The notes below the pieces were generated by a model that had not been told where the DNA came from, did no database searches, and worked only from the letters and a program-made list of their open reading frames with translations. 64,000 bases of DNA from Clostridiales bacterium UBA4039 (GTDB taxonomy: Bacteria > Bacillota > Clostridia > Lachnospirales > Vallitaleaceae), in assembly GCA_002382805.1 (NCBI GenBank), contig DGAD01000032.1, positions 62,001 through 126,000 on the forward strand, written 5' to 3'. Every line of letters starts with the position of its first letter. Positions within the stretch are counted from its first letter, which is position 1. The position numbers and the translations under genes were made by a program. Positions 40,647 through 50,456 of this stretch are shown here, in pieces.

Positions 40647-41807
40647 ATGTTATACAGGCAGTTTGGTAAAACGGGAGAAAAGGTTTCGATTCTGGGTTTT
40701 GGTTGTATGCGCTTTCCGATAATTGATCAAGACACAACAAAAATTGATGAAGAAAAGGCAATTGAAATGATGCATTTTGCTATTGACCGAGGATTAAACT
40801 ACGTAGATACTGCTTATCCCTATCATGGTCTTGGAGGCAAAGAAGGGGGAATGAGCGAACCTTTAGTGGCAAAAGCTTTAAAAAATGGATATCGTGAAAA
40901 AGTGTATTTGGCAACCAAACTTCCGAGTTGGCTTGTTGAGACCCGTCAAGACATGGATATGTATCTTAATCGTCAGCTTGAACGTTTAGAAACCTCATAC
41001 ATCGATTTTTATTTGGTGCATGCATTAGATGAAGCGAGATGGAAAAAAATGCTTGAACTGGGCATTATAGACTTTTTAGAGAGTGCATTAAAGGATGGAC
41101 GCATTCGTTACGCTGGATTTTCTTTTCATGATAAGCTCGAGACATTTAAACAAATTGTGGATGACTATGATTGGTCTTTTTGCCAGATTCAATATAATTA
41201 TATTGATGAAGAGTATCAGGCAGGTAAAGAAGGCCTAGACTATGCGGTGGCGAAAAACTTAGGTATTGTTATTATGGAACCACTTCGTGGAGGTAATCTA
41301 GTACGTAGCATTCCAGAGGCGGTTCAAGAGGTTTTTGATGAAGCCAAGGAGAAGAAGACGCCTGCGAAATGGGCGTTAAAGTGGATTTGGGAACAGCCTG
41401 AAACGCATGTGGTACTTAGTGGGATGTCTACGTTAGACCAAGTCAAGGAGAATATGGACATAGCAAGTACTAGCTATCCTCATGCATTTACAGACCAGGA
41501 AAAATCCATCATGAATCGAGCGAAAAAAATCTTTAGAGATCGAATTCAAGTGGATTGTACAGGGTGCGAATACTGTATGCCTTGCCCATATGGTGTAAAT
41601 ATACCCAGAAACTTTGGGCTATACAATGAATATAATCTCTTTGATTCCAAAGCTATAAAAGACAATCAAAAAGAGCAATATCAACATTTAGACGATGAAC
41701 AAAAGGCATCTGCATGTGTTGCCTGTGGTACGTGTATTTCAAAATGTCCGCAAAATATTGCAATTCCAGATAAATTGTCTGATGTTGCAAAGACGTTGAA
41801 GGCATAA
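40647..41807 (+). CDS. Aldo/keto reductase with C-terminal 4Fe-4S domain
   Basis: Protein of 386 residues. Residues 1-280 are an aldo/keto reductase barrel, with the tetrad in NYVDTAYPYHG, LATKLPSW and FYLVHALDEARW. Residues about 290-386 are a ferredoxin-like tail. Its Cys clusters are CTGCEYCMPCPYGVNIP and CVACGTCISKCPQNIAIP, which can hold one or two [4Fe-4S] clusters. This arrangement is common in Clostridia and suggests reduction by ferredoxin or electron transfer to it, although the substrate is unknown. The start at 40647 follows AGGAGG. Divergent from the NifU-like operon and ended by a strong terminator. Confidence 0.92.
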   Translation: MLYRQFGKTGEKVSILGFGCMRFPIIDQDTTKIDEEKAIEMMHFAIDRGLNYVDTAYPYHGLGGKEGGMSEPLVAKALKNGYREKVYLATKLPSWLVETRQDMDMYLNRQLERLETSYIDFYLVHALDEARWKKMLELGIIDFLESALKDGRIRYAGFSFHDKLETFKQIVDDYDWSFCQIQYNYIDEEYQAGKEGLDYAVAKNLGIVIMEPLRGGNLVRSIPEAVQEVFDEAKEKKTPAKWALKWIWEQPETHVVLSGMSTLDQVKENMDIASTSYPHAFTDQEKSIMNRAKKIFRDRIQVDCTGCEYCMPCPYGVNIPRNFGLYNEYNLFDSKAIKDNQKEQYQHLDDEQKASACVACGTCISKCPQNIAIPDKLSDVAKTLKA

Positions 41808-41830
41808 GGGCGCGTCATTATATTAATCAT

Positions 41831-41872
41831 AAAAAGAGTTTTCTACATATAAGCGTAGAAAACTCTTTTTTT
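41831..41872. terminator. Bidirectional terminator
   Basis: Sixteen-base perfect stem AAAAAGAGTTTTCTAC / GTAGAAAACTCTTTTT with an eight-base loop, between the convergent aldo/keto reductase and gltD genes. T tails on both strands. Confidence 0.92.
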
Positions 41873-41886
41873 AGAATAGAGCGGTT

Positions 41887-43356
41887 TTATAAAGGGCTGC
41901 GTAAAAAAGTTTCGCCCATCAGATACTGGTCAACCTCTTTTGCAAGTTTACGCCCTTCAGAGATAGCGTGAACGACGAGTGATTGACCTCGGCGCATGTC
42001 GCCGGCAGCAAAGACATTTTCAACAGAAGTTTGAAACTGACTATCGGTAGCGACGTTTCCTCTTGGATCATATTCGACACCAAGATCATCTAAGAGACCT
42101 GTATGTTCAGGGTGTAAAAAGCCCATGGCAAAAAGGATAAGATCGGCTTTAATCAAAAATTCAGAGTCGGGAACTTCTTCCATAGTAGGTCGGGAACCAT
42201 CCTCAGGGGTTATCCAATTTAACTTAACACAACGCAGTGCAGTGACATTGCCGTTATCATCACTGACAAATTCTTTCGTTGCAATAGAGAACATACGTAT
42301 GTCATGTCCAAGATTTGCCATAGCCTCTTTGTGGGATGTGCTTGTCTTATATAAACGTGGAAATACGGGCCAAGGTTGAGAATTATCTCGCTCTTTTGGA
42401 GGCATGGGGAGAAGTTCGAGTTGAGTGACTTCGCTAGCTCCTTGGCGAAGAGACGTTCCAATACAGTCTGATCCGGTGTCGCCGCCACCGATGACCACAA
42501 CTTTCTTGCCTTTGGCACTAATGTCCATATCTGGATGAACAGTTAATCCGGAAACACGACGATTAGCTTGAGGTAAGAAGTCCATGGCAAAATGGATTCC
42601 TTTTAATTGTCGTCCGGAAATAGTTAAATCTCTGGGTTCGGTTGAACCACCGGTTAAGCAGATAACGTCAAAGGAGTTTTTTAATTCATCCGCAGAAATA
42701 TCTTTGCCGACATGAGTGTTCGTCCGAATAAGGACGCCTTCTGCTTTCATTTGTTCAGCGCGACGTTCGATGTAAGTTTTTGGAAGTTTATAATCTGGCA
42801 CACCAAAACGCATGGCACCGCCAATGGCTTCGTTACGTTCGAATAAAGTGACTTGATGACCTACACGAGCAAGTTGTTGGGCGGCGGCCATACCGCTTGG
42901 ACCGGAGCCTACAATGGCGATTTTTTTTCCTGTACGGATTGCAGGAGGTTGAGGCTTGATCCATCCTTCTTCCCAACCGCGTTCGACAATGGCTAGCTCA
43001 ATGTCTTCTATTGAGACAGGGTCATCAATAATTCCCAAAACACAAGCGCTTTCACATGGCGCAGGACATATCTTTCCGGTGAATTCCGGAAAGTTGTTCG
43101 TTGTATGTAAAACCTGGAGTGCTTTTTTCCATTGGTCATTGTAGACGAGGTCGTTAAAGTCGGGGATGATATTGCCTAACGGACATCCTGAACTACAAAA
43201 TGGAATACCACAGTCCATACATCGGGCAGCTTGAGTCTTTATTTCCTCGCGTTCTTGGGGAATATAGATGTCGCTCCAGTGGGCGATGCGTTCATTTTCA
43301 TCCTTATAGGATCCGTTTTGTCGCTTATATTCTTTAAATCCGGTTAATTTTCCCAT
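41887..43356 (-). CDS. gltD: Glutamate synthase, small (beta) subunit
   Basis: Protein of 489 residues. The N-terminal cluster region is ARCMDCGIPFCSSGCPLGN with CPAPCESACVLG, binding two [4Fe-4S] clusters. Two dinucleotide-binding domains follow: FAD motif IVGSGPSGMAAAQQLA and NADPH motif VVIGGGDTGSDCIG. The end, VFAAGDMRRGQSLVV, is the family's FAD contact. It oxidises NADPH and supplies electrons to GltB for glutamate formation from glutamine and 2-oxoglutarate. It follows gltB by 11 bases on the same strand, with GGAGGTGGC before its ATG. Confidence 0.96.
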   Translation of the reverse strand: MGKLTGFKEYKRQNGSYKDENERIAHWSDIYIPQEREEIKTQAARCMDCGIPFCSSGCPLGNIIPDFNDLVYNDQWKKALQVLHTTNNFPEFTGKICPAPCESACVLGIIDDPVSIEDIELAIVERGWEEGWIKPQPPAIRTGKKIAIVGSGPSGMAAAQQLARVGHQVTLFERNEAIGGAMRFGVPDYKLPKTYIERRAEQMKAEGVLIRTNTHVGKDISADELKNSFDVICLTGGSTEPRDLTISGRQLKGIHFAMDFLPQANRRVSGLTVHPDMDISAKGKKVVVIGGGDTGSDCIGTSLRQGASEVTQLELLPMPPKERDNSQPWPVFPRLYKTSTSHKEAMANLGHDIRMFSIATKEFVSDDNGNVTALRCVKLNWITPEDGSRPTMEEVPDSEFLIKADLILFAMGFLHPEHTGLLDDLGVEYDPRGNVATDSQFQTSVENVFAAGDMRRGQSLVVHAISEGRKLAKEVDQYLMGETFLRSPL

Positions 43357-43367
43357 TGTGCCACCTC

Positions 43368-46300
43368 CTAAACGCTAGCAGCTTTAGCTGCATTTTCTTT
43401 GAGTATCTTTTTGTATGCTGGTGAGATCACTTTAACAAACTTTGGAAGATAGTTTTCAAAGTGGTCAAGAATTTCTTTGGCTTTTTGACTACCGGTATAA
43501 GTATGGTGATTTTCAATTAATGTTCTTAACATATCAATATCTTCAAAATGAATTACTTTTTCTGTGACGACAATCTGCTGATTACAGTGCTTGTCAGTAA
43601 AATCGCCGATTTCATCTAAGACATAAGCCATGCCGCCGCTCATACCTGCACCAAAGTTACGTCCGGTTTTGCCGAGGATAACAGCAATGCCTCCGGTCAT
43701 ATATTCACATCCGTGATCGCCCACACCTTCGACTACTGCTGTTGCACCAGAGTTTCTTACAGCAAAACGTTCCCCGGCGATGCCGTTAATATAGACTTCA
43801 CCAGCAGTTGCGCCATATAGAAGTGTGTTACCGACGATAATATTATCATGCGCGCTAAAACGTGCATTTTTCGGAGGATAGACAATCAGTTTGGCTCCGG
43901 ATAAGCCTTTGCCCATGTAGTCATTACAGTCACCCTCAAGCTCGAATGTCATTCCAAAAGTTGCAAAGCAACCAAAGGACTGACCTGCTGAACCTTCAAA
44001 TTTATAATGGATGGTGTCTTCTGGCAAGAATTTTCCTTGAGTACTTTTGGTAATTTCCCCAGCAAGCATGGCGCCGACACTACGGTTTATATTGCGTATG
44101 GAATACGTGTTTTGAATTTTTAGACCATTTTCTAGAGCTCCCTTTGCATCGGCAATGAGTGTTCGGTCTAAAATAGCGTCAAGACCATGGTTTTGCTTTG
44201 TAATACAGTGTCTTGCAATACGACGAGGTAGTTCTGGATTATATAGTATTTGGTTAAAATCAATTTTTGATGATTTCCAATTCAATACATCATAATTGGG
44301 TTCCAAAAGGTCAACACGACCAACCATTTCATCGATGGTTCGAAAGCCAAGTTCTGCCATATACTCTCGAAGCTCTTGCGCGATAAATGTGAAGAAGTTA
44401 ATCACATGTTCAGGTTTTCCGGTAAAGTTCTTGCGAAGTTCAGGGTCTTGTGTAGCGACACCTACGGGGCAGGTGTTGTTTTGACATTTTCGCATCATGA
44501 TACATCCGCTAACAACCAAAGCAGCTGTGGCAAATCCAAACTCTTCAGCCCCTAGAAGCGTGGCAATTGCAACATCGCGACCGGTTTTTAGTTGACCATC
44601 AGTTTGAACAACAATACGCCCTCTTAAATCATTCATCAGTAGCGTCTGTTGTGTCTCTGCCAGACCAAGTTCCCATGGAAGTCCTGCGTATTTGATGGAG
44701 CTAATGGGCGCAGCACCGGTACCGCCGTCATGCCCTGAGATTAAAACAACATCAGCATGGGCTTTTGAGACTCCGGTTGCAACGGTACCGACACCGACTT
44801 CCGATACAAGTTTAACATTGATACGTGCATCTGGATTGATATTCTTAAGGTCAAAAATGAGTTGAGCCAAATCTTCAATCGAATAAATATCATGATGTGG
44901 TGGTGGAGAAATTAAGTCAATGCCTGGTGTAGAGTTACGTACTTTGGCAATAGCTTCAGTTACTTTATGTCCGGGCAAGTGACCGCCTTCGCCGGGTTTT
45001 GCTCCTTGGGCCATTTTAATTTGGAGTTCACTGCAATTGACCAAGTATTCGGCATTAACGCCGAAACGTGCAGAAGCGACTTGCTTTATTGAACTACGCG
45101 TTTGAGCATTGTAAAGTCGATCGCTGGACTCGCCGCCTTCTCCTGAATTTGATTTCCCCCCGATTTGATTCATTGCTCGTGCAAGGTTTTCGTGCGCTTC
45201 TTTACTAAGAGAGCCAAAAGACATTGCACCTGTGGAAAAACGTTTGAGTATGTTTTCAAGAGGTTCAACCTCATCGATAGAGATAGGGGTTGAGGGCTTG
45301 AATTTCAACAATCCGCGAATAGTGTTTAATCGAGTGGCTTGTTGATTGACATAGGATGAATATTCTTTGAATAGGCCATAGTCGTTGGTTCGACAAGAGT
45401 GCTGAAGCTTGTGAATAGTTTCGGGATTAAACAGATGATTTTCCCCGCCCCGTCGCCACTGTATGTTACCGCCTTCAAGTAAGTTTGGATAAGGGTTTCG
45501 AAGGGGATTAAATGTATAGTGGTGACGTTTTGCCACTTCCTGAGCAATAATATCGAGATTAATCCCTTCGATTCGAGAGACTGTTCCCGGAAAATATGTG
45601 TTAACGGTATCGCTATCAATACCGACGGCTTCAAAAATTTGTGCACCATGATAGGACTGTAAAGTTCCAATACCCATCTTTGAATATATTTTCAATAAAC
45701 CGTTACTTAGTGCATTGATGTAATTTTCCTGTGCATGCTCAACGCTGATAATATCATCGTTCATGTATAATCGGGACTCGACAAGGTGGTCGATGCTATC
45801 AAGGGCAACGTATGGGTTGATGGCATCAACACCGTATCCAATGAGTAATGCCATATGCATAACGTCTCTTGCGTCACCGGTTTCGGCGATAATATCCACC
45901 TTGGTTCGTAATTTTTTGCGAATAAGATGATGGTGAACGCTTGCTGCAGCAAGTAAACTTGGGATAGGAGCGTCATATTTTTCCGTGCCTCGGTCAGAGA
46001 GGATAATAATGTTATATCCTTCATCAATGGCATTAACGACGTGTTGATTAAGTTTGTCTAGAGCGGACTTTAATCCGGGTCCTGCTTCGGTTACTGAGAA
46101 TAATGTAGGAAGCTTGATGGAACGAAAATCTTTATGCTCAATGTGTACGAGTTTTTCGAAGTTGCCGTTATTGAGTATGGGTTGATTAAGCTCGATGAAG
46201 TTAATATCTTCATTTGCATTTAATTGGCCTAAAAGATTGCCGCGATCTCCAAGAAGTTGGATATTGGACATGACAAGTTTTTCGCGAATAGGGTCAATAG

Positions 46301-47891
46301 GCGGATTCGTGACTTGAGCAAATAATTGTTTGAAATAATTGTATAGTAGCTGTGGCTTTTCGGAGAGAACAGCTAATGATGCGTCATTTCCCATCGAACC
46401 AATAGCTTCTTTGCCAACACTTGCCATAGGGGCAATTATTTTTTTGAGTTCTTCTTCCGTATATCCAAACACTTTTTGGTATTGAAGCAAACGATGTTCT
46501 CCAAGGGGAATGATCTTATGTGGGAGTTCAAAGTCGCTAAGTGTTAATTTGTTGCGCTGTATCCATTCCTTGTAAGGTTTTTCAGATGTGAGATTTTTTT
46601 TGATTTCGTTATCTGAAATGATGCGTCCTTCATGGGTGTCAATCAAAAACATGCGTCCGGGTTTTAGTCGCCCTCGTTTAATTATTTTATCGTTATCAAA
46701 AGGAATAACGCCAGTTTCAGAAGCCATAACGACAAGATCATCATCAGTAATGGCATAGCGTGCAGGTCGTAGTCCGTTACGGTCAAGCAGTGCGCCGATT
46801 TGGACGCCATCTGTAAAGGCTACTGCAGCAGGGCCATCCCAAGGCTCCATTAAGCCGGCATGATATTCGTAAAAGCTTTTTTTATCTTCGTCCATAAACT
46901 CATGTCCCTGCCATGCTTCGGGAATTAAGATGCTCATTGCATGGGCAATGGATTTTCCGCTGGCAATCAGAAGTTCAAGTGCGTTATCTAGATTGGCAGA
47001 ATCGGAGCCTTCAGGTTCGATGATTGGGTATAATTTTGAAATCTCATCACCGAACACATCGGATGTTAATATACCTTCTCGGGCATTCATCCAATTGACA
47101 TTTCCCCGCAAAGTATTTATCTCGCCGTTATGGGCTAGATAACGAAATGGTTGAGCACGATCCCAAGAGGGGAACGTATTTGTTGAGTAGCGTTGATGAA
47201 CAAGAGCGATAGCACTAATCATACTAGGATCACTTAGGTCTTCATAAAACTCTGGAATTTGAAAAGCTAGAAGTTGACCTTTATAGATCATTGTTTTTGA
47301 TGAAAGGCTACATACATAAAATGCTTCACTATATTTGTGATTGGCTTGGCGGATAGCTTTTTCGATGCGTTTACGAACAATATATAGTTTGCGTTCAAAT
47401 TCAAGGGAGCTATAGTCGCCTCGATGAATAAATAATTGATGTACTAACGGCCGTGTTCCTGCAGCAGTCAGTCCACAAGCTTCGGTGTTTTGAGGTACAT
47501 TACGCCAACCAATAAGTTCGAGATTTTCTTTTTCTAAGACGCGTTCACAGATACCTTCACAAAAATATCTGGCATTTGGCTCTTGCGGCAAGAAAATCAT
47601 ACCGACGCCATAGTGTCCTTCCGGGGGGAGGTTAAATCCAAGCTCAACTGCTTTTTTTGACAAAAAGTCATGTGGGATCTGGATAAGAATGCCGGCTCCG
47701 TCACCTGTATTTGGGTCGGCGCCGACAGCGCCTCTATGATGCAGATTAGCAAGAATTTGTACACCTTGCTCTACGATGCTATGTGATTTTTGCCCTTTAA
47801 TGTGTGCGACAAAGCCGACGCCACAATTGTCTTTTTCCATAACAGGGTCATATAATCCCTGCTTTGGAGGCAAGCCATAAGAATTCTTCAT
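43368..47891 (-). CDS. gltB: Glutamate synthase, large (alpha) subunit
   Basis: Protein of 1507 residues. Cys23 in KDNCGVGFVAH should become the catalytic N-terminal residue after removal of a 22-residue propeptide, as is usual for this Ntn amidotransferase domain (1-about 430). The central domain links to the FMN-binding synthase barrel (about 800-1200; GEGGESSDRLYN, GAKPGEGGHLPGHKV, LISGHDGGTGAAP). The [3Fe-4S] Cys residues lie in SGCIMMRKCQNNTCPVG. The C-terminal beta-helix is rich in Gly. It converts glutamine plus 2-oxoglutarate to two glutamates, with ammonia channelled internally. Promoter at 47965-47937; gltD follows. Confidence 0.97.
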   Translation of the reverse strand: MKNSYGLPPKQGLYDPVMEKDNCGVGFVAHIKGQKSHSIVEQGVQILANLHHRGAVGADPNTGDGAGILIQIPHDFLSKKAVELGFNLPPEGHYGVGMIFLPQEPNARYFCEGICERVLEKENLELIGWRNVPQNTEACGLTAAGTRPLVHQLFIHRGDYSSLEFERKLYIVRKRIEKAIRQANHKYSEAFYVCSLSSKTMIYKGQLLAFQIPEFYEDLSDPSMISAIALVHQRYSTNTFPSWDRAQPFRYLAHNGEINTLRGNVNWMNAREGILTSDVFGDEISKLYPIIEPEGSDSANLDNALELLIASGKSIAHAMSILIPEAWQGHEFMDEDKKSFYEYHAGLMEPWDGPAAVAFTDGVQIGALLDRNGLRPARYAITDDDLVVMASETGVIPFDNDKIIKRGRLKPGRMFLIDTHEGRIISDNEIKKNLTSEKPYKEWIQRNKLTLSDFELPHKIIPLGEHRLLQYQKVFGYTEEELKKIIAPMASVGKEAIGSMGNDASLAVLSEKPQLLYNYFKQLFAQVTNPPIDPIREKLVMSNIQLLGDRGNLLGQLNANEDINFIELNQPILNNGNFEKLVHIEHKDFRSIKLPTLFSVTEAGPGLKSALDKLNQHVVNAIDEGYNIIILSDRGTEKYDAPIPSLLAAASVHHHLIRKKLRTKVDIIAETGDARDVMHMALLIGYGVDAINPYVALDSIDHLVESRLYMNDDIISVEHAQENYINALSNGLLKIYSKMGIGTLQSYHGAQIFEAVGIDSDTVNTYFPGTVSRIEGINLDIIAQEVAKRHHYTFNPLRNPYPNLLEGGNIQWRRGGENHLFNPETIHKLQHSCRTNDYGLFKEYSSYVNQQATRLNTIRGLLKFKPSTPISIDEVEPLENILKRFSTGAMSFGSLSKEAHENLARAMNQIGGKSNSGEGGESSDRLYNAQTRSSIKQVASARFGVNAEYLVNCSELQIKMAQGAKPGEGGHLPGHKVTEAIAKVRNSTPGIDLISPPPHHDIYSIEDLAQLIFDLKNINPDARINVKLVSEVGVGTVATGVSKAHADVVLISGHDGGTGAAPISSIKYAGLPWELGLAETQQTLLMNDLRGRIVVQTDGQLKTGRDVAIATLLGAEEFGFATAALVVSGCIMMRKCQNNTCPVGVATQDPELRKNFTGKPEHVINFFTFIAQELREYMAELGFRTIDEMVGRVDLLEPNYDVLNWKSSKIDFNQILYNPELPRRIARHCITKQNHGLDAILDRTLIADAKGALENGLKIQNTYSIRNINRSVGAMLAGEITKSTQGKFLPEDTIHYKFEGSAGQSFGCFATFGMTFELEGDCNDYMGKGLSGAKLIVYPPKNARFSAHDNIIVGNTLLYGATAGEVYINGIAGERFAVRNSGATAVVEGVGDHGCEYMTGGIAVILGKTGRNFGAGMSGGMAYVLDEIGDFTDKHCNQQIVVTEKVIHFEDIDMLRTLIENHHTYTGSQKAKEILDHFENYLPKFVKVISPAYKKILKENAAKAASV

Positions 47892-47936
47892 TATTAATTC
47901 CTCCTAATCATTTTTGGTCAATAACTCTATGTAGTG

Positions 47937-47965
47937 ATTATAGCATAATGAAAGATGGGGTTCAA
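47937..47965 (-). promoter_or_regulatory. Promoter of gltBD
   Basis: On the minus strand TTGAAC (47965-47960), 17-base spacer, TATAAT (47942-47937). The transcript starts about 40 bases before the gltB ATG. Confidence 0.85.
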
Positions 47966-48196
47966 TAAAAAAATGAATGGAGTGGGAAGAAAAGTTGCAA
48001 AAATATTTTTTGTTAAAAATAAAAATATAAATGATGTTGGTTATCAATACGCTTAAAAGCTAATGCAATCAAACTTTTACAAAAGTAGTACTGTTAAGAA
48101 CCACATGAAAACAAAGGAAAAAATAAAAAGACAAAAATAAATCCTTAACAGATAAAACTTGCAAAAAATCTCTTTTGGCTACGAAAACATGATGCT
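47966..48196. other. Gene-free spacer between gltB and the secreted-protein gene
   Basis: AT-rich spacer with no supported gene. It holds a short palindrome (ACTTTT/AAAAGT near 48074-48088) and long A runs, and no recognisable riboswitch or RNA. Short frames here lack ribosome sites. Confidence 0.6.
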
Positions 48197-48226
48197 TTGA
48201 CGAAAAACTATGAATGATGCTATAAT
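48197..48226 (+). promoter_or_regulatory. Promoter of the unknown secreted-protein gene
   Basis: TTGACG at 48197-48202, 18-base spacer, TATAAT at 48221-48226 with an upstream TG. Confidence 0.75.
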
Positions 48227-48256
48227 CAAGGCACCAAATGAGACGAGGTATACCCA

Positions 48257-49093
48257 ATGATATGGAAAAAACGATGGATAAAAAATACAATTTATTGCAC
48301 TTTATTTGTGCTTTTATTTGCTCAAAGCAGTCTTTATCCTATAGCGAAAAGTGTTGTGGTGATGTCGGTTTACAGCAAAATGCATGAACGCGATTCATTT
48401 TTACATGAAGAAAAGATAGATATTCAAATGAAAGGGGGAGCGGCAACGTTTCAAAAGGATTATTTTCCCTTTGTCATTACCTTTGATCCATCAGCTTCTT
48501 TTAGCCGTTATATCGGTGCGCCTGTAGACCTGACGATACTATATAATTTTGGAGCATTTGATATGCTTTATGGTGCTTCCACGCTTTACGATAAAAACTC
48601 TTCTTATTACAGTACTTTTTATGGGGCGTATGCGGTTCGCTATAAGGATTCTCAAGATATTTATGGACTAACTCAAGAAGGGGAGCCGGATATTGAGGCC
48701 ATCACCAAAATTACGGATTTTGACTTGAAGCATCTCGTGTATAATAGTATTGGAAACAAGACCCCACAGCTTGACTATCGCATAACAAAACAAGAGCGAA
48801 CGATGGATATTGATGGACGTGAATTTATCGTCTTTGATGCACAGCTTGACATGGAAGGGATGTGGCATCAATATGAAGAGGATTATATGGCTTATATTCA
48901 ATACGGAAAGCCACCTCAAAATGCGCAAGGGGAATCTTTTGAAAGTCTAAAAGGCTATGGACGAATCTATTTACACTATGATCAAGAAGAGCGTATTAGT
49001 TATTTCTTTTATATTATTACGCCAGATGAGCAAACATTAGCATCTACAGAAAAAGAATTTATTCAAACAGCAAAAATTACAAAAAAACATTGA
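48257..49093 (+). CDS. Unknown exported protein
   Basis: Protein of 278 residues that I do not recognise. One N-terminal hydrophobic segment (about 10-33, TIYCTLFVLLFAQ onward) acts as signal or anchor; the rest is soluble and beta-rich, with YFPFVITFDPSASFSRYIG, FGAFDMLYGASTLYD and GYGRIYLHYDQEERISYFFY as the more striking parts. No Cys ladder or catalytic signature is apparent. It is alone between its own promoter and the pheS promoter, whose -35 overlaps its stop codon. The start at 48257 follows GACGAGGTATACCC, a weak site. Confidence 0.6.
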   Translation: MIWKKRWIKNTIYCTLFVLLFAQSSLYPIAKSVVVMSVYSKMHERDSFLHEEKIDIQMKGGAATFQKDYFPFVITFDPSASFSRYIGAPVDLTILYNFGAFDMLYGASTLYDKNSSYYSTFYGAYAVRYKDSQDIYGLTQEGEPDIEAITKITDFDLKHLVYNSIGNKTPQLDYRITKQERTMDIDGREFIVFDAQLDMEGMWHQYEEDYMAYIQYGKPPQNAQGESFESLKGYGRIYLHYDQEERISYFFYIITPDEQTLASTEKEFIQTAKITKKH

Positions 49094-49117
49094 CAACGCA
49101 ATGGAATGTGTTATTAT
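49090..49117 (+). promoter_or_regulatory. Promoter of pheST
   Basis: TTGACA at 49090-49095, 16-base spacer, TATTAT at 49112-49117. The -35 element overlaps the stop codon of the preceding gene. Confidence 0.75.
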
Positions 49118-49119
49118 AT

Positions 49120-49371
49120 GTGTAATGTTAAAGGCAATGAATGTGTTTAAGTAAACTTATATTTTCATTCAGAGAGAAGATGTCAGAGGCTGAAAGCATC
49201 TTTATGTACCTATATAAGTTGAAATTCCCACACGAGCTGTAGTACTGAACAAGCGCAAGCTTTGATAAGTCTATCGTGATTCACGCGTTAAGTGATTCCT
49301 AAGTGTTCGTCAAGCGAAAACAAGGGTGGTACCGCCGAGTCTCGGTCCCTTATTGGGATGGGGATTTTTTT
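49120..49371 (+). ncRNA. T-box leader of pheST (Phe specifier)
   Basis: The T-box sequence AGGGTGGTACCGCCG is at 49323-49337, followed by a terminator hairpin with T run (about 49344-49371). The Stem I landmark CAGAGAG starts at 49170, and TTC, a Phe codon, lies at 49164-49166, the same offset at which the hisS leader has CAT. Uncharged tRNA-Phe should favour read-through into pheS. Confidence 0.93.
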
Positions 49372-49416
49372 GTGTCTTTAAACAAATCTCAGATTGTATT
49401 TATGAAAGGAGTAATT

Positions 49417-50436
49417 ATGCAAAACAAACTTAATGAAATTAAGCAAAAAGCTGTTGAAGCAATACAAGCTTCAACGGATTTAAAAAAACTTGATGATGTT
49501 CGTGTAGCAATACTAGGGAAAAAAGGAGAGCTTACAAGTGTTTTACGTGGAATGAAAGACTTGACAAATGAAGAGCGACCTATTGTTGGAAAGATGGCCA
49601 ACGAAGTTCGCAGTGACATCGAAAAAGCGCTAGAAGAAGCCAAGGTGGTTATTTCTCGAAAACAGCGTGAATTAAAACTTAAAAAAGAAGTAATCGATAT
49701 TACACTACCGGCAAAGAAAAGAGAACTGGGACATCGTCATCCGATGACAGTGGTTCTTGATGATATAAAAGATATTTTTATCGGGATGGGATACTCTATT
49801 GCTGAAGGACCTGAGATTGAAAATGCTTATTATAACTTTGATGCGTTAAATATACCTGAAGAACATCCGGCAAAGGATGAACAAGATACGTTTTATTTTA
49901 ATGAAGAGATGATGCTTCGAACAGCGACTTCACCGGTACAGGTGCATGTCATGGAAAAAGAAAAGCCGCCGATTCGCATCATTGCTCCTGGACGTGTATT
50001 TAGATCGGACGAAGTTGATGCAACCCACTCACCGGTTTTCCATCAAATTGAAGGATTGGTTATAGATAAAAACATTACCATGGGTGATTTAAAAGGTGCG
50101 CTTGAAGTCTTTATCAAAGAATTATATGGAGATTCAGTTAAAGCCAAGTTTAGACCCCATTTTTTCCCATTTACTGAACCAAGTGCAGAGATGGATATCT
50201 CATGTGTTATGTGTAATGGTGAAGGATGTAAAGTGTGTAAAGGGACAGGTTGGATAGAAATCCTTGGTTGTGGAATGGTCCATCCAAAAGTGCTTGAAAT
50301 GTCGGGGATTGATCCTAAAGAATATAGCGGATTTGCATTTGGGATGGGGCTTGAACGAATCACCATGCTTCGCTATGGAATTGAAGACCTACGATTGTTC
50401 TATGAAAATGACATACGATTCTTAAAACAGTTTTAA
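49417..50436 (+). CDS. pheS: Phenylalanyl-tRNA synthetase alpha subunit
   Basis: Class II synthetase subunit of 339 residues. The N-terminal coiled coil (about 1-85) is followed by the catalytic domain: [37 protein letters not shown], motif 2 in [20 protein letters not shown] and motif 3 in [34 protein letters not shown] is a Cys-rich insert present in some bacterial PheS and may bind zinc. It forms the catalytic half of the alpha2beta2 enzyme. ATG 49417 follows GAAAGGAG; the longer frame from 49303 runs through the T-box terminator and was rejected. Confidence 0.97.
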   Translation: MQNKLNEIKQKAVEAIQASTDLKKLDDVRVAILGKKGELTSVLRGMKDLTNEERPIVGKMANEVRSDIEKALEEAKVVISRKQRELKLKKEVIDITLPAKKRELGHRHPMTVVLDDIKDIFIGMGYSIAEGPEIENAYYNFDALNIPEEHPAKDEQDTFYFNEEMMLRTATSPVQVHVMEKEKPPIRIIAPGRVFRSDEVDATHSPVFHQIEGLVIDKNITMGDLKGALEVFIKELYGDSVKAKFRPHFFPFTEPSAEMDISCVMCNGEGCKVCKGTGWIEILGCGMVHPKVLEMSGIDPKEYSGFAFGMGLERITMLRYGIEDLRLFYENDIRFLKQF

Positions 50437-50456
50437 TAAATAGATGGAGGTAGATT

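Noticed and set aside
47966..48196. Riboswitch or small RNA upstream of the secreted-protein gene
   Set aside because: No conserved RNA motif or long stable hairpin could be seen; only A-rich sequence and a short palindrome.
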